DNA from: Bog-756 sp963745955
GTDB taxonomy: Bacteria > Actinomycetota > Acidimicrobiia > Acidimicrobiales > RAAP-2
Length of the DNA: 64,000 nt
Reading direction: 5' to 3'
NCBI GenBank assembly: GCA_963745955.1
Contig: CAVUZI010000008.1
Location: 682,001-746,000, forward strand
The notes below the pieces were generated by a model, which made no database searches, was not told the origin of the DNA, and saw only the letters and a program-made list of their open reading frames with translations. The translations under genes were made by a program, and so were the position numbers. The number at the start of each line of letters is the position of its first letter. Positions within the stretch are counted from its first letter, which is position 1. Shown here one piece after another: positions 53,619 through 61,454 of this stretch.

Positions 53619-54418
53619 CGGAATGCGAGTGGGGCCCGGTGTGATGCTCTTCCATGTGATGTCCGCCCGACATGACGAACACGCGGCCGTCAACACGCAC
53701 GACGTCAATCTCGGACCCATAAAGCCGCGAAAGCACCGGACCGGTGATGACCTCCTCAACGGTCCCCAATTCGGCATGACCGGCGCCGAGATACAGAACC
53801 CGATTCATCGTACCGATCAGCGGGTTCAATTCGTGCGCGCTGAAGAGCACGGTTATTCCCAGCTCGGTTTGGAGTTTCCTTGACGAGCTGCACGACGTCG
53901 TCTTGATGGCGCGGGTCGAGGCTGACCAGCGGCTCGTCGAGCAAAAGCAGTCGCGGCCGGCCGATCAACGCCTGCGCCAAGAGCAAGCGCTGGCGTTCTC
54001 CGCCGGATATCTCATAGAGCGGACGCTTTGCGAGTGCGGAAGCGGAAACGAGATCCAGCACACGGTCGATCTCTTTGCGATCGTCGCCGTTCACAATGGG
54101 TAAGCCGAGACGTTCTCCGCCGACGACGCTCGCAACGAAGTCCCAACCGCGCAATCGCGTACCCTCGAAGGTGCGATGGGCTTGCGGCATGTAGCCGATG
54201 TTGACGTTACCGCGCGTCGCCGGCTCACCGAGCACGGTTATCGTTCCACGCGCCGGCGTGATGAGTCCGAGGATCGAGCGGAACAGCGTGGTCTTTCCCG
54301 AGCCGTTCGGGCCAAGCAGGCCGACGAATTCGTTCGGACCGATCGTCACATTGACGTTCTCAAGAATCGTGCGATTCCCCAGCGTCAAGCGAACGTCGCG
54401 GAGCTCGACGGCGTTCAT
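53611..54418 (-). CDS. znuC: Zinc/manganese ABC transporter ATP-binding protein, one frameshift
   Basis: About 268 residues after removing one G near 53,880, which turns VKETPNRA into VKKLQTELGITVLFSAHELNPL. Walker A GPNGSGKTTLFRSI, Q-loop IGYMPQAHR, signature EISGGERQRLLLAQALIG, Walker B LLLLDEPLVSLD, H-loop SAHELN. The C-terminal tail is His-rich (SGGHHMEEHHTGPHSHSDA), which could bind metal. Overlaps znuA and znuB at its ends, so the three are cotranslated. Confidence 0.92.
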
Positions 54419-55278
54419 AACGCCTTCTCCACTGCGTCGAGCTCGCGTGCGATCCAGCCTTGATATGTCGTACCCGGCGGTTCCGTCTCGGTGGCGCCGA
54501 CGACCGGAATGCCTGACGCCTTTGCGAGTTCGAGCATGCGCTGCGCAACCGGATCCGACGCCTGGCTATTGTAGACCAGCATGCGGACGCTGCGCGACTT
54601 GAGGTCGTTCTCGAAGCGTGCTACTTCAAGCGCACCCGGCTCGGTGTTATTCATCACCGCGGTTTGGAACCGGGCGTTGCGCACCTGTAATCCCAGCGCG
54701 TCGAGCATGTAGCCGAAAACGGGTTCCGTCGCCGTGACGGGATCGCCGGCGTAACGCTTGTGGAGTAGGGCAATTCTCGACTCGATGGGTGCAAGCGAAT
54801 GCCGAAAAGCGCTAAGATTGCGCGCATAGTCGGCGCGATTTGCCGGGTCGATTTTCGCGAGAGTAGCGTCGAGGACCGCGGCGTAGACCAGCATGGTGTG
54901 CGGATCGTACCAAATATGCGGATTGTCACCGGGCTTCTTGAGAAGCAACTCGCCCACGACGATCGAGGTTCGATTTGGGTTCCGGGCGGCGCTTAGAAGC
55001 TTGTCGATCCACGGATCGTAATCGAGTCCATTCGAGACGACGATTTGCGCGCCGGAAACGGCACGAGCGACGGACGGGCTGGCCTCGAAGAGATGGGGAT
55101 CCTCGTCAGGATTGTTCAGCACGCTGGTTACAGCGACGTGCGGGCCGCCGATCTGCCGTGCGACGTCCCCGTAAAAGTTCTCCGCCGCGAGGATCCCGAC
55201 GGTGAGCGCGACCGACAGTATCATAATTTGCAATCCATGTGCAAGTTTTTTGGCACTGCGCCGTAGGTGGTCCTGCAT
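54415..55278 (-). CDS. znuA: Metal-ion ABC transporter substrate-binding protein
   Basis: 287 residues from ATG 55278. A basic N-terminus (RRSAKK) and a short hydrophobic stretch form the likely signal peptide before VGILAAENFYGDVARQIGG. Candidate metal ligands are H62 (EDPHLFEAS), H121 (NPHIWYD) and E185 (TATEPVFGYM), the last in place of the third His of E. coli ZnuA. The His-rich loop of ZnuA is missing. It captures a divalent ion, zinc or manganese, outside the membrane. ATG 55224 is a possible shorter start but would lose the signal peptide. A palindrome (55225-55247) overlaps codons 11-18. Confidence 0.88.
   Translation of the reverse strand: MQDHLRRSAKKLAHGLQIMILSVALTVGILAAENFYGDVARQIGGPHVAVTSVLNNPDEDPHLFEASPSVARAVSGAQIVVSNGLDYDPWIDKLLSAARNPNRTSIVVGELLLKKPGDNPHIWYDPHTMLVYAAVLDATLAKIDPANRADYARNLSAFRHSLAPIESRIALLHKRYAGDPVTATEPVFGYMLDALGLQVRNARFQTAVMNNTEPGALEVARFENDLKSRSVRMLVYNSQASDPVAQRMLELAKASGIPVVGATETEPPGTTYQGWIARELDAVEKAL
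55225..55247. promoter_or_regulatory. Candidate Zur/Fur operator at znuA
   Basis: AATTTGCA-N7-TGCAAGTT, a 23-base imperfect palindrome (seven of eight matching), within the first codons of znuA and 73 bases upstream of the divergent Fur-family gene. It matches the perfect copy at 55767-55789. Confidence 0.7.
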
Positions 55279-55319
55279 TCGAGAGGGTCGCGACCCTTGG
55301 TGGCCCGAAAATTGGACCC

Positions 55320-55730
55320 GTGTACCAGAAGCTGCCCCCGTCTCCCCGCGCGATCTACAGCACGTCCTCGAGACGTGCGATTCTGGGCCTATTGCAATCG
55401 GAGCGGCGCTATCTGACTGCAGCCGAGATCCATAAAGCTCTCCGCAGGCGCCGCCAACAACTTGCGCTTACGACAGTGTACCGGACACTGCAGCACCTGA
55501 CCGGGTTAGGCGCAGTTTCGAACCGGATGATGCTGAACGGTGAACTAGGCTATCTGTTTTGCGCGAATGACGAACACCATCATCACGCAATCTGCACGAG
55601 TTGCGGACACGTAGAAGAAGTCAACTGCCACGTCATCGACGAGTTCAAGAAGCTGCTCGTCACGCGCCAGGGCTTCGCCCTCGACGACCACTCCGTAGAG
55701 CTCTATGGACGGTGCGCCGCCTGCCGCTAG
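55320..55730 (+). CDS. zur: Fur-family metalloregulator, probably Zur
   Basis: 136 residues from GTG 55320; the conserved part begins at SSRRAILGLLQSERRYLTAAEIHKALRRRRQQLALTTVYRTLQHLTGLGAV (winged helix). The metal-binding region has NDEHHHHAICTSCGHVEEVNC, and the protein ends GRCAACR, giving two CxxC pairs for structural zinc. Position next to znuABC suggests that it senses zinc; Fur or Mur activity cannot be excluded. A longer start at 55239 would cross the znuA start and has no extra homology. Confidence 0.88.
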   Translation: MYQKLPPSPRAIYSTSSRRAILGLLQSERRYLTAAEIHKALRRRRQQLALTTVYRTLQHLTGLGAVSNRMMLNGELGYLFCANDEHHHHAICTSCGHVEEVNCHVIDEFKKLLVTRQGFALDDHSVELYGRCAACR

Positions 55731-55766
55731 GATCCGGGCAGGAGAGCAGGGCTAGCTCGCAAAGAT

Positions 55767-55789
55767 AACTTGCAGGTGATTTGCAAGTT
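55767..55789. promoter_or_regulatory. Candidate Zur/Fur operator before the membrane protein gene
   Basis: AACTTGCA-N7-TGCAAGTT, a perfect 8+7+8 palindrome 36 bases after the zur stop, overlapping the start of the next gene. The only other copy in the window is at znuA. Confidence 0.75.
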
Positions 55790-56387
55790 TAGGGCCCGGC
55801 GCCTTGCGGCTCTGGTATTTATCGTCGCAGCAATCCCATTCGGCGTAGCGGGACATCTTGTCGCGGAAGCCGTTGCCCTCGACCACGAGAGCTTTTCGTC
55901 AATCGCCCTCGCGCCGCGCCATATCTATTTGCTCGCGCTCGGCATGGCGGCGCTGGTTATCCTGTTCTTAATCGGCCGCGGCCCGCGTTGTTCGCATCGG
56001 GCGACGCATGCGCAGGAATTGCTTCGTGCGCTGCCCTTCGGTGGTCAAGGCATGCGATTTGCCGCTGTGAACTTCGCGGTTCAAATCGCGTTCTTCGGCG
56101 TGACGCAGTCGATCGAAGGATGCCCCATTCGAGGAGGCGATCTTCTCGGCGGGCTCTTCACCGCACTCGCAGCTGCGCTTCTTGGGGCGCTCGTCCTTGC
56201 GCTCTTCCACCGCCGCCTGATCGCGTTCGCCTTGCTCAGCATGTGGGTGAGCGCGAAAGCAGGCAATGAAGTCCGCCAGTTCCCACAACCTGCTCCGTTT
56301 GCGCGCTTCGCTCATCGGCGCGGCGCGTACCTATTCTCGATCGCGAGCCGGCCGCCGCCGGCCTTGGCTGTTTCCCCTAACTGTTAA
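55776..56387 (+). CDS. Small integral membrane protein under the predicted Zur operator
   Basis: 203 residues from GTG 55776 (TTG 55770 is an alternative). Four hydrophobic segments: RLAALVFIVAAIPFGVAGHLVAE, HIYLLALGMAALVILFLIGRG, MRFAAVNFAVQIAFFGVTQ and LLGGLFTALAAALLGALVLALF. The C-terminal 40 residues are cytoplasmic or periplasmic, rich in Arg, Pro and Ala. Some His/Cys are scattered (CSHRATH), but no metal motif is obvious. I recognise no family. Its operator and its place before the TonB receptor suggest a part in metal uptake (inference). Confidence 0.6.
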   Translation: MICKFRARRLAALVFIVAAIPFGVAGHLVAEAVALDHESFSSIALAPRHIYLLALGMAALVILFLIGRGPRCSHRATHAQELLRALPFGGQGMRFAAVNFAVQIAFFGVTQSIEGCPIRGGDLLGGLFTALAAALLGALVLALFHRRLIAFALLSMWVSAKAGNEVRQFPQPAPFARFAHRRGAYLFSIASRPPPALAVSPNC

Positions 56388-56432
56388 CAGCCGCGACGCT
56401 TCGTGCGTCGTTTCATCGCGATTGGAGATTTC

Positions 56433-58850
56433 GTGCCTCAGAATATTCGGCTTGGCATTACTGCCGCCGTAGCGGCTTTTATTCTAATGTTTCTGTGCGC
56501 TGCACCATCGTATGCAGTCAACGCGACGGCGTTTCTCAACGGAACCGTGACGAACAACGGTGCTCCGGTCGCGGACGTCATGGTGACCGCGTCCGGGAAC
56601 GACCTCACCCTTCAAGCAAAGACGGACGCGAACGGGCATTTCGCCTTCCCGCCGCTTCCCGTCGGCACGTATGAGATTGCAGCTCAAAGCGGCAGTCTAC
56701 GCGGAGGCGTTCGGGTCGATCTCGGCAGCGAAGGTGCTATCGTAGCAATTTCACTGCGGCCGCTTAAGGAGATCGGTCACGTCGTCGTCAATGCTTCGCA
56801 AGCGGCGGTCGCGCATGGAAGCGGCAGCGACGTCGTATTGAACTCGACGGCTTTGACGCAGATGCCGTTCAACAACAGTTTCTCCGAGATGGAAATTCAA
56901 ATGCCCGGCGCGGTACGGGGCGCAAACGGCGTCGTCCACATAAACGGCGACCACGGCGTCATCAACTACATGATCGACGGCGTCCCGTTGCCGCAGGAGC
57001 TCAACCGTGACATCGGCGGCGAAATCAATCTCAATAACCTATCGCTCGTCGATCTGATCGAGGGAGCGTATCCGGCGCAATACGGATTGAAGTTTGGCTC
57101 GGTCTTCAACATGGCCACGAAAGCGGGAACCGGACCGTCGGGGTTCGACGGCTACGTCTCAGCCGGCTCGTACACGAATGCTCAGGGGCAAATCGGATAC
57201 CACGCGCCGATTGCGGGAGGGGGCGGATTCGACATCGCGTTCTCCGGCTATCAAACGACGCGCGGCCTCGATCCGCCCAACTTCGGCTCGCCGCACAACG
57301 ACGCAAGCTCGCTCGGCCAATTCATGCGCTTCACGCTGCCGGCCGGCGGAAACGACTTCACCAGCATTACGTTCGTCAACAGCCACGGCACGTTTGCGAT
57401 CCCGAATGACGTCGACGGCGGCGAGCCGGCCAATACAAACGACAACGAAACGCAAGCCGATACGTTTCTGAGTGCACAGTTTCATCACGCGATCGGAGAT
57501 ACCGGCGAATTCACGATTGGGCCGGCGTACAAAGTATCGCGAATTCAAGACTTTGGGGATCCCACGAACGACTTCATTTACGGCGAAAACCAGAACATCT
57601 TAGGCGGTGGTTCGGCGACCGACTGTGCGAACGCGCTCGTCAATCCGGCAGTCTTTGGGCTTACGACATGCGGCTATTCGCTTGCCGATACGCGCACTGC
57701 GATCGACTACATGATGCAGGCCGACTACAATCAACGCTTTGGGCGCCACACGATTGCGGCCGGCGCTTCTTACGACCTCTCACGAATCCTGAAATATTAC
57801 GCGGTGACGCTGCAGCCGGGTAACTTTCTCGCGCCGATCGTGACGCCTGCCACGCCCGGTGCGCCGACGACCGTCGTCGACAATGCTCCGAACACTGGTA
57901 ACACATACACGTCGTACATCCAAGACAGTTGGCGCATGAGCGATCTCTGGGAAGCCGATTACGGCCTGCGTTACGATTTCTTCACGATCAAATCAACTCA
58001 GTTTGCGCAGGGTTTTGGCGCTTTCAGTCCGAGGCTGAAGATCACGCGATACTTCGGAAACCGCGCGAGCGTCTATGCGTATATCGGCCGCTTCTTCGAG
58101 CCGTTCTCGTTCGAGAACGTCAGCCCGCTGGCAGCACAACAGCTCAATCTCCCCTTGCAACCGATTCCGGCGCAGTTCGACTTGAAGCCGGAACGCGATA
58201 CACAGCTGGAGCTGGGCGGTCACATTCCAGTCGGCGACGGAGATCTCGGTTTTCGCGTGTGGCAAAAGAACGCGAATAACTTGATCGACGATACGCAGGT
58301 CGGCGTTACGCTATTGCACCAGGACATCAACTACGTGCTCGGCCGTCTTTCGCAGGAAGCGCTCAATTACAGCCGACCGCTCGCAGGCAACGGACGAGCG
58401 TACTTCTCGGTTGCACACGTCGTTTCGTTGAACAGCGGCTGCGAGACGCAACTGCTCGCGCCGTGCTTTGGAGCGGGAGCCGGGTACACGCCGGCAGATC
58501 ACGAGCAAAACTGGAGCGTCGCGAGCGGCGTGCTCTTGAACAACCCTCACGGCGGCTGGTTTTCCGCCGACGCGGAGTACGGGAGCGGTCTTTCGGCCGG
58601 CCTGAACCCGAACGGCGGGATCACGTGCGCAGGACCCATGCTCGAAGCGGTGCTCGGCGGCCCGTGTAAGAGAACGCCGCATACGACGTTCAACGTCGAG
58701 GAAGGTATTGCAATCTCGCCAAAAGCCGCCCTTACAGTCGGCATACAAAATATTCTGAACGATCGCTACTTCGTGACATATATGAACGCTCAGGGCAATC
58801 ATTATGCACCGCCTCGGATGTTCACGGTGGGCATACGGGTGAAGCCTTAG
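56433..58850 (+). CDS. TonB-dependent receptor with carboxypeptidase-regulatory-like N domain
   Basis: 805 residues from GTG 56433 with GGAG upstream; GTG 56403 is possible. A signal peptide (LGITAAVAAFILMFLCAAPSYA) precedes a CarboxypepD-reg fold (FLNGTVTNNGAPVADVMVTASGNDLTLQAKTDANGHFAFPPLPVGTYEI). The plug domain follows (MPGAVRGANGVVHINGDHGVINYMIDGVPLP) and then a long beta-barrel ending ILNDRYFVTYMNAQGNHYAPPRMFTVGIRVKP with a terminal aromatic-poor strand. Outer-membrane importers of this type take up metals, siderophores, cobalamin or sugars. It lies 45 bases after the Zur-linked gene, so zinc uptake is a reasonable guess. Complete, no frameshift. Confidence 0.88.
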   Translation: MPQNIRLGITAAVAAFILMFLCAAPSYAVNATAFLNGTVTNNGAPVADVMVTASGNDLTLQAKTDANGHFAFPPLPVGTYEIAAQSGSLRGGVRVDLGSEGAIVAISLRPLKEIGHVVVNASQAAVAHGSGSDVVLNSTALTQMPFNNSFSEMEIQMPGAVRGANGVVHINGDHGVINYMIDGVPLPQELNRDIGGEINLNNLSLVDLIEGAYPAQYGLKFGSVFNMATKAGTGPSGFDGYVSAGSYTNAQGQIGYHAPIAGGGGFDIAFSGYQTTRGLDPPNFGSPHNDASSLGQFMRFTLPAGGNDFTSITFVNSHGTFAIPNDVDGGEPANTNDNETQADTFLSAQFHHAIGDTGEFTIGPAYKVSRIQDFGDPTNDFIYGENQNILGGGSATDCANALVNPAVFGLTTCGYSLADTRTAIDYMMQADYNQRFGRHTIAAGASYDLSRILKYYAVTLQPGNFLAPIVTPATPGAPTTVVDNAPNTGNTYTSYIQDSWRMSDLWEADYGLRYDFFTIKSTQFAQGFGAFSPRLKITRYFGNRASVYAYIGRFFEPFSFENVSPLAAQQLNLPLQPIPAQFDLKPERDTQLELGGHIPVGDGDLGFRVWQKNANNLIDDTQVGVTLLHQDINYVLGRLSQEALNYSRPLAGNGRAYFSVAHVVSLNSGCETQLLAPCFGAGAGYTPADHEQNWSVASGVLLNNPHGGWFSADAEYGSGLSAGLNPNGGITCAGPMLEAVLGGPCKRTPHTTFNVEEGIAISPKAALTVGIQNILNDRYFVTYMNAQGNHYAPPRMFTVGIRVKP

Positions 58851-58852
58851 GC

Positions 58853-59404
58853 ATGCGCGGACTGCCGGTAGCTCCGGTAATCGAGACCAAGCGTTTGTGT
58901 CTGCGCGCGCATACGCTTGGGGATCTCGCCGACTGTACTGCCATGTGGAGCGATCCCAACGTAACCCGGTACATCACCGGCCAACCGTCGACGCTACAAA
59001 AAACCTGGAGTGGAATCATGGCGTACGTGGGTCATTGGGCGCTGATGGGCTTCGGGTACTGGGTGATGGAGGAGAAAGAGTCCGCGAAATTCGTGGGCGA
59101 GATCGGTCTTGCCGATTTCAAACGCGATATTGCGCGGGCAATGCGAGGTCTGCCTGAACTCGGGTTTGCGTTAGCGACGCGCGCGCACGGAAAGGGTTAC
59201 GCAACGGAAGCGGCCCTCGCCGTCGTTGCCTGGAGCGATGCGCATCTGTCGTTTCCGAAGACGGTGTGTCTGATCAATCCCGAAAACACGCGTTCCTTAC
59301 GAGTCGTCGAAAAGTGCGGTTATCGGGTCTTCGAGGAAGGCGAATATAACGACAAACCCGCGCTGTTTCTCGAGCGACTCAGGCGAGAGCCGACCGGTCG
59401 ATGA
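58853..59404 (+). CDS. GNAT acetyltransferase of the RimJ/RimL type
   Basis: 183 residues from ATG 58853, two bases after the receptor gene. ETKRLCLRAHTLGDLADCTAMWSDPNVTRYITGQPS is the usual start; GYWVMEEKESAKFVGEIGLADFKRD and LGFALATRAHGKGYATEAALAVVAW with the acetyl-CoA loop RAHGKGYA are clear, then NPENTRSLRVVEKCGYRVFEE. It may acetylate a protein N-terminus, amino acid or antibiotic; the substrate is unknown. Its last 26 bases overlap the end of the convergent TPR-ATP-grasp gene. Confidence 0.92.
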   Translation: MRGLPVAPVIETKRLCLRAHTLGDLADCTAMWSDPNVTRYITGQPSTLQKTWSGIMAYVGHWALMGFGYWVMEEKESAKFVGEIGLADFKRDIARAMRGLPELGFALATRAHGKGYATEAALAVVAWSDAHLSFPKTVCLINPENTRSLRVVEKCGYRVFEEGEYNDKPALFLERLRREPTGR

Positions 59405-60662
59405 GCATCTTGCGGACTGCGTCGATGACGCGCTGAACGGGCGCCTTGCGGTAAGCCCAGCGCTCCTCATCCTCGGGACGTACGATGACCATCGTTGCGT
59501 TGGTTTCGAAGACGACAATCCGGCCGTCGGCGGATAACGCGAAGTCGATCCCGGCATAGTCGAGCCCGAGTGCGTTTGCGATTGCCCCGAGCGTCGCCAC
59601 CGCTTCCGGGCCGAGTACGCCCGGCATATCGGCGAGGAAACGCTCGTCTTCGGCACGATGCTCGGGGACCTCGGCCATGTCGGCTGAGAAGTAATGCACT
59701 TTCCAGTCTTTGGAGATCGCGAGGTGCAGCGGGTAGAGATGTCCGTCGACAAACATCACGCGATACTTACGCACTTTGCCGTCTTGGTTGCGAACGTCGA
59801 TGTATTCGATTGCGTACAGCTGCTCGCCGGGAAGCGCTGTGGCCGCCGCCTCGAGTTCGTCCGAGCGTTCGACGAACGTGAAGTTGTGGCCGGTGTGATG
59901 TCCGGGCGATCGGAGCAATAACGGAAACTGAAAACCGTGCTCTTCGAGGATCATGGCGCCGTTCCAACCGGTCAACGCGTCGCGCGCAAAGAGCTGCGTT
60001 CGCGGCGTGAGCGCGCCGGCGATCGAACGCAGGCGTCCGGCGATTTCCACTCGTGTCGTACGGATTACGTGGCCGGGCGGATTGAGTACCGCGCCTTTGC
60101 GCTTGCCGGCGGTAATGCGCTGCGCCAGCATCAGTGCTTCTGCGCCGCTCTCTGCGTCGCCGATCGCATTGAAGATCATGTCGTACGGCGGGAGATGGCC
60201 ATCGGCAGAGAACAGCTCGACGACCAGCTTCGTAACCGCGAAGATGCGATCGTCCAACAGTCGTTCGAGATGCAAATTTCCGCTGCCGAGCGAGACGAGG
60301 AGCAAGACGTTGATCGGTTTGCGCGAACCGCGGTACGGGAGAATCGTGATCGCGTTTTCGTCGCCCGCGACTTCCCGAAGCTCGGCCGCAGGTGCTTTAC
60401 CGAGTTGAGCCAGCACGGCCGCGAGGCCGCGCTTCGCATCGGCGAACGCGGGATCGAGACGCAAGGCGTGTTCGTATTCGGTCCTGGCCTCTTCGAGGGC
60501 GCTCGCGCGCAAGAAGATGAAGGCAAGGTTCGAATGTGCGGTCGCACTCGTTGGGAAGAGCTGCGCGTTTTCGAGGAAGATTGCGAACGCCTCTTGGCGT
60601 TTGCCCTCGTTCCAAAGCTTGAGACCGAGATCGTTCCGCGCAGCGAAGTCGGTGGGTTTCAA
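59379..60662 (-). CDS. TPR and ATP-grasp-like protein
   Basis: 427 residues from TTG 60662, whose TTGA overlaps the stop of the SDR gene. Residues 10-110 form two to three TPR units (ARNDLGLKLWNEGKRQEAFAIFLENAQLFPTSATAHSNLAFIFLRASALEEARTEYEHALRLDP). The rest resembles an ATP-grasp fold: FPLLLRSPGHHTGHNFTFVERSDEL, LYAIEYIDVRNQDGKVRKYRVMFVDGHLYPLHLAISKDWKVHYFSADM and LDYAGIDFALSADGRIVVFETNATMVI with the Mg-binding Glu/Asn. It probably ligates a carboxylate to an amine; partners unknown. Confidence 0.8.
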   Translation of the reverse strand: MKPTDFAARNDLGLKLWNEGKRQEAFAIFLENAQLFPTSATAHSNLAFIFLRASALEEARTEYEHALRLDPAFADAKRGLAAVLAQLGKAPAAELREVAGDENAITILPYRGSRKPINVLLLVSLGSGNLHLERLLDDRIFAVTKLVVELFSADGHLPPYDMIFNAIGDAESGAEALMLAQRITAGKRKGAVLNPPGHVIRTTRVEIAGRLRSIAGALTPRTQLFARDALTGWNGAMILEEHGFQFPLLLRSPGHHTGHNFTFVERSDELEAAATALPGEQLYAIEYIDVRNQDGKVRKYRVMFVDGHLYPLHLAISKDWKVHYFSADMAEVPEHRAEDERFLADMPGVLGPEAVATLGAIANALGLDYAGIDFALSADGRIVVFETNATMVIVRPEDEERWAYRKAPVQRVIDAVRKMLIDRSALA

Positions 60663-61438
60663 AACGTTCCCGGGTAGGCGCCTCCATCGATGAGAAAGTT
60701 CTGCCCGGTGATGTAAGACGCTTGTGCCGAGCACAGGTACGCACACAGCTCACCGAACTCTGGCGGGTCGCCGAAACGCCCTGCGGGGATCGTGGCAGCG
60801 CGCGCAACGGATGCGTCTTCAAAAGAGACGCCGCGGTCCGACGCTTGCGCGCGGATGGTCGAAAATAACCGGTCGGTTCCGAACGATCCGGGAAGCAGGT
60901 TGTTGATCGTGACGTTGTGCTTCACGGTGGTTCGCGCCACCCCGGCGACGAATCCGGTCAAGCCGGAGCGTGCACCGTTGGAGAGGCCGAGGACGTCGAT
61001 CGGCGCTTTGACTGCACTCGAGGTGATGTTCACGATGCGCCCAAACTTGCGCGCGATCATTCCGTCGACGACGGCTTTGATCAGCTCGATCGGCGTGAGC
61101 ATGTTGGCATCGACCGCGCGAATCCACGTGTCGCGATCCCACTCGCGAAAGTTGCCGGGCGGCGGACCACCGGCATTATTGATGAGGATGTCGGGCTCCG
61201 GGCAAGCGTCGAGAGCGGCTTTGCGCCCTTCGGGCGTCGTGATGTCCGCTGCGACGACCGTGACCTTAACGCCGCTCGCGTCACGAATTTCCTTGGCTGT
61301 CGCTTCGAGTGGCTCGCGATTGCGTGCGATGATGACGAGGTCGACCCCCTCGCGTCCGAGCGAAACCGCACACGCCTTTCCGAGCCCCTTGCTCGAGGCA
61401 CAAACGATGGCGCGTTTCCCCTTTATTCCAAGATCCAT
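60659..61438 (-). CDS. SDR family protein with altered catalytic residues
   Basis: 259 residues from ATG 61438. Rossmann SDR with AIVCASSKGLGKACAVSLGREG, NNAGGPPPG and a normal NITSS, but where YxxxK is expected the sequence reads LGLSNGARSGLTGFVAG, so Tyr is replaced by Ser and Lys by Arg. A subgroup of SDRs shares this SNGAR pattern; their activity is uncertain. The C-terminus ITGQNFLIDGGAYPGTF is normal. Coupled to the TPR-ATP-grasp gene by a four-base overlap. Confidence 0.88.
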   Translation of the reverse strand: MDLGIKGKRAIVCASSKGLGKACAVSLGREGVDLVIIARNREPLEATAKEIRDASGVKVTVVAADITTPEGRKAALDACPEPDILINNAGGPPPGNFREWDRDTWIRAVDANMLTPIELIKAVVDGMIARKFGRIVNITSSAVKAPIDVLGLSNGARSGLTGFVAGVARTTVKHNVTINNLLPGSFGTDRLFSTIRAQASDRGVSFEDASVARAATIPAGRFGDPPEFGELCAYLCSAQASYITGQNFLIDGGAYPGTF

Positions 61439-61454
61439 GCGCGGGCGTTCGCCC

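Noticed and set aside
55185..55224. Shorter start for znuA at ATG 55224
   Set aside because: It would free the operator from the coding region but removes the basic and hydrophobic signal peptide needed for export; kept only as an alternative.
55239..55319. Longer N-terminus for the Fur-family protein (ATG 55239)
   Set aside because: It would run through the predicted operator and the znuA start and adds no conserved residues; GTG 55320 fits the family length.
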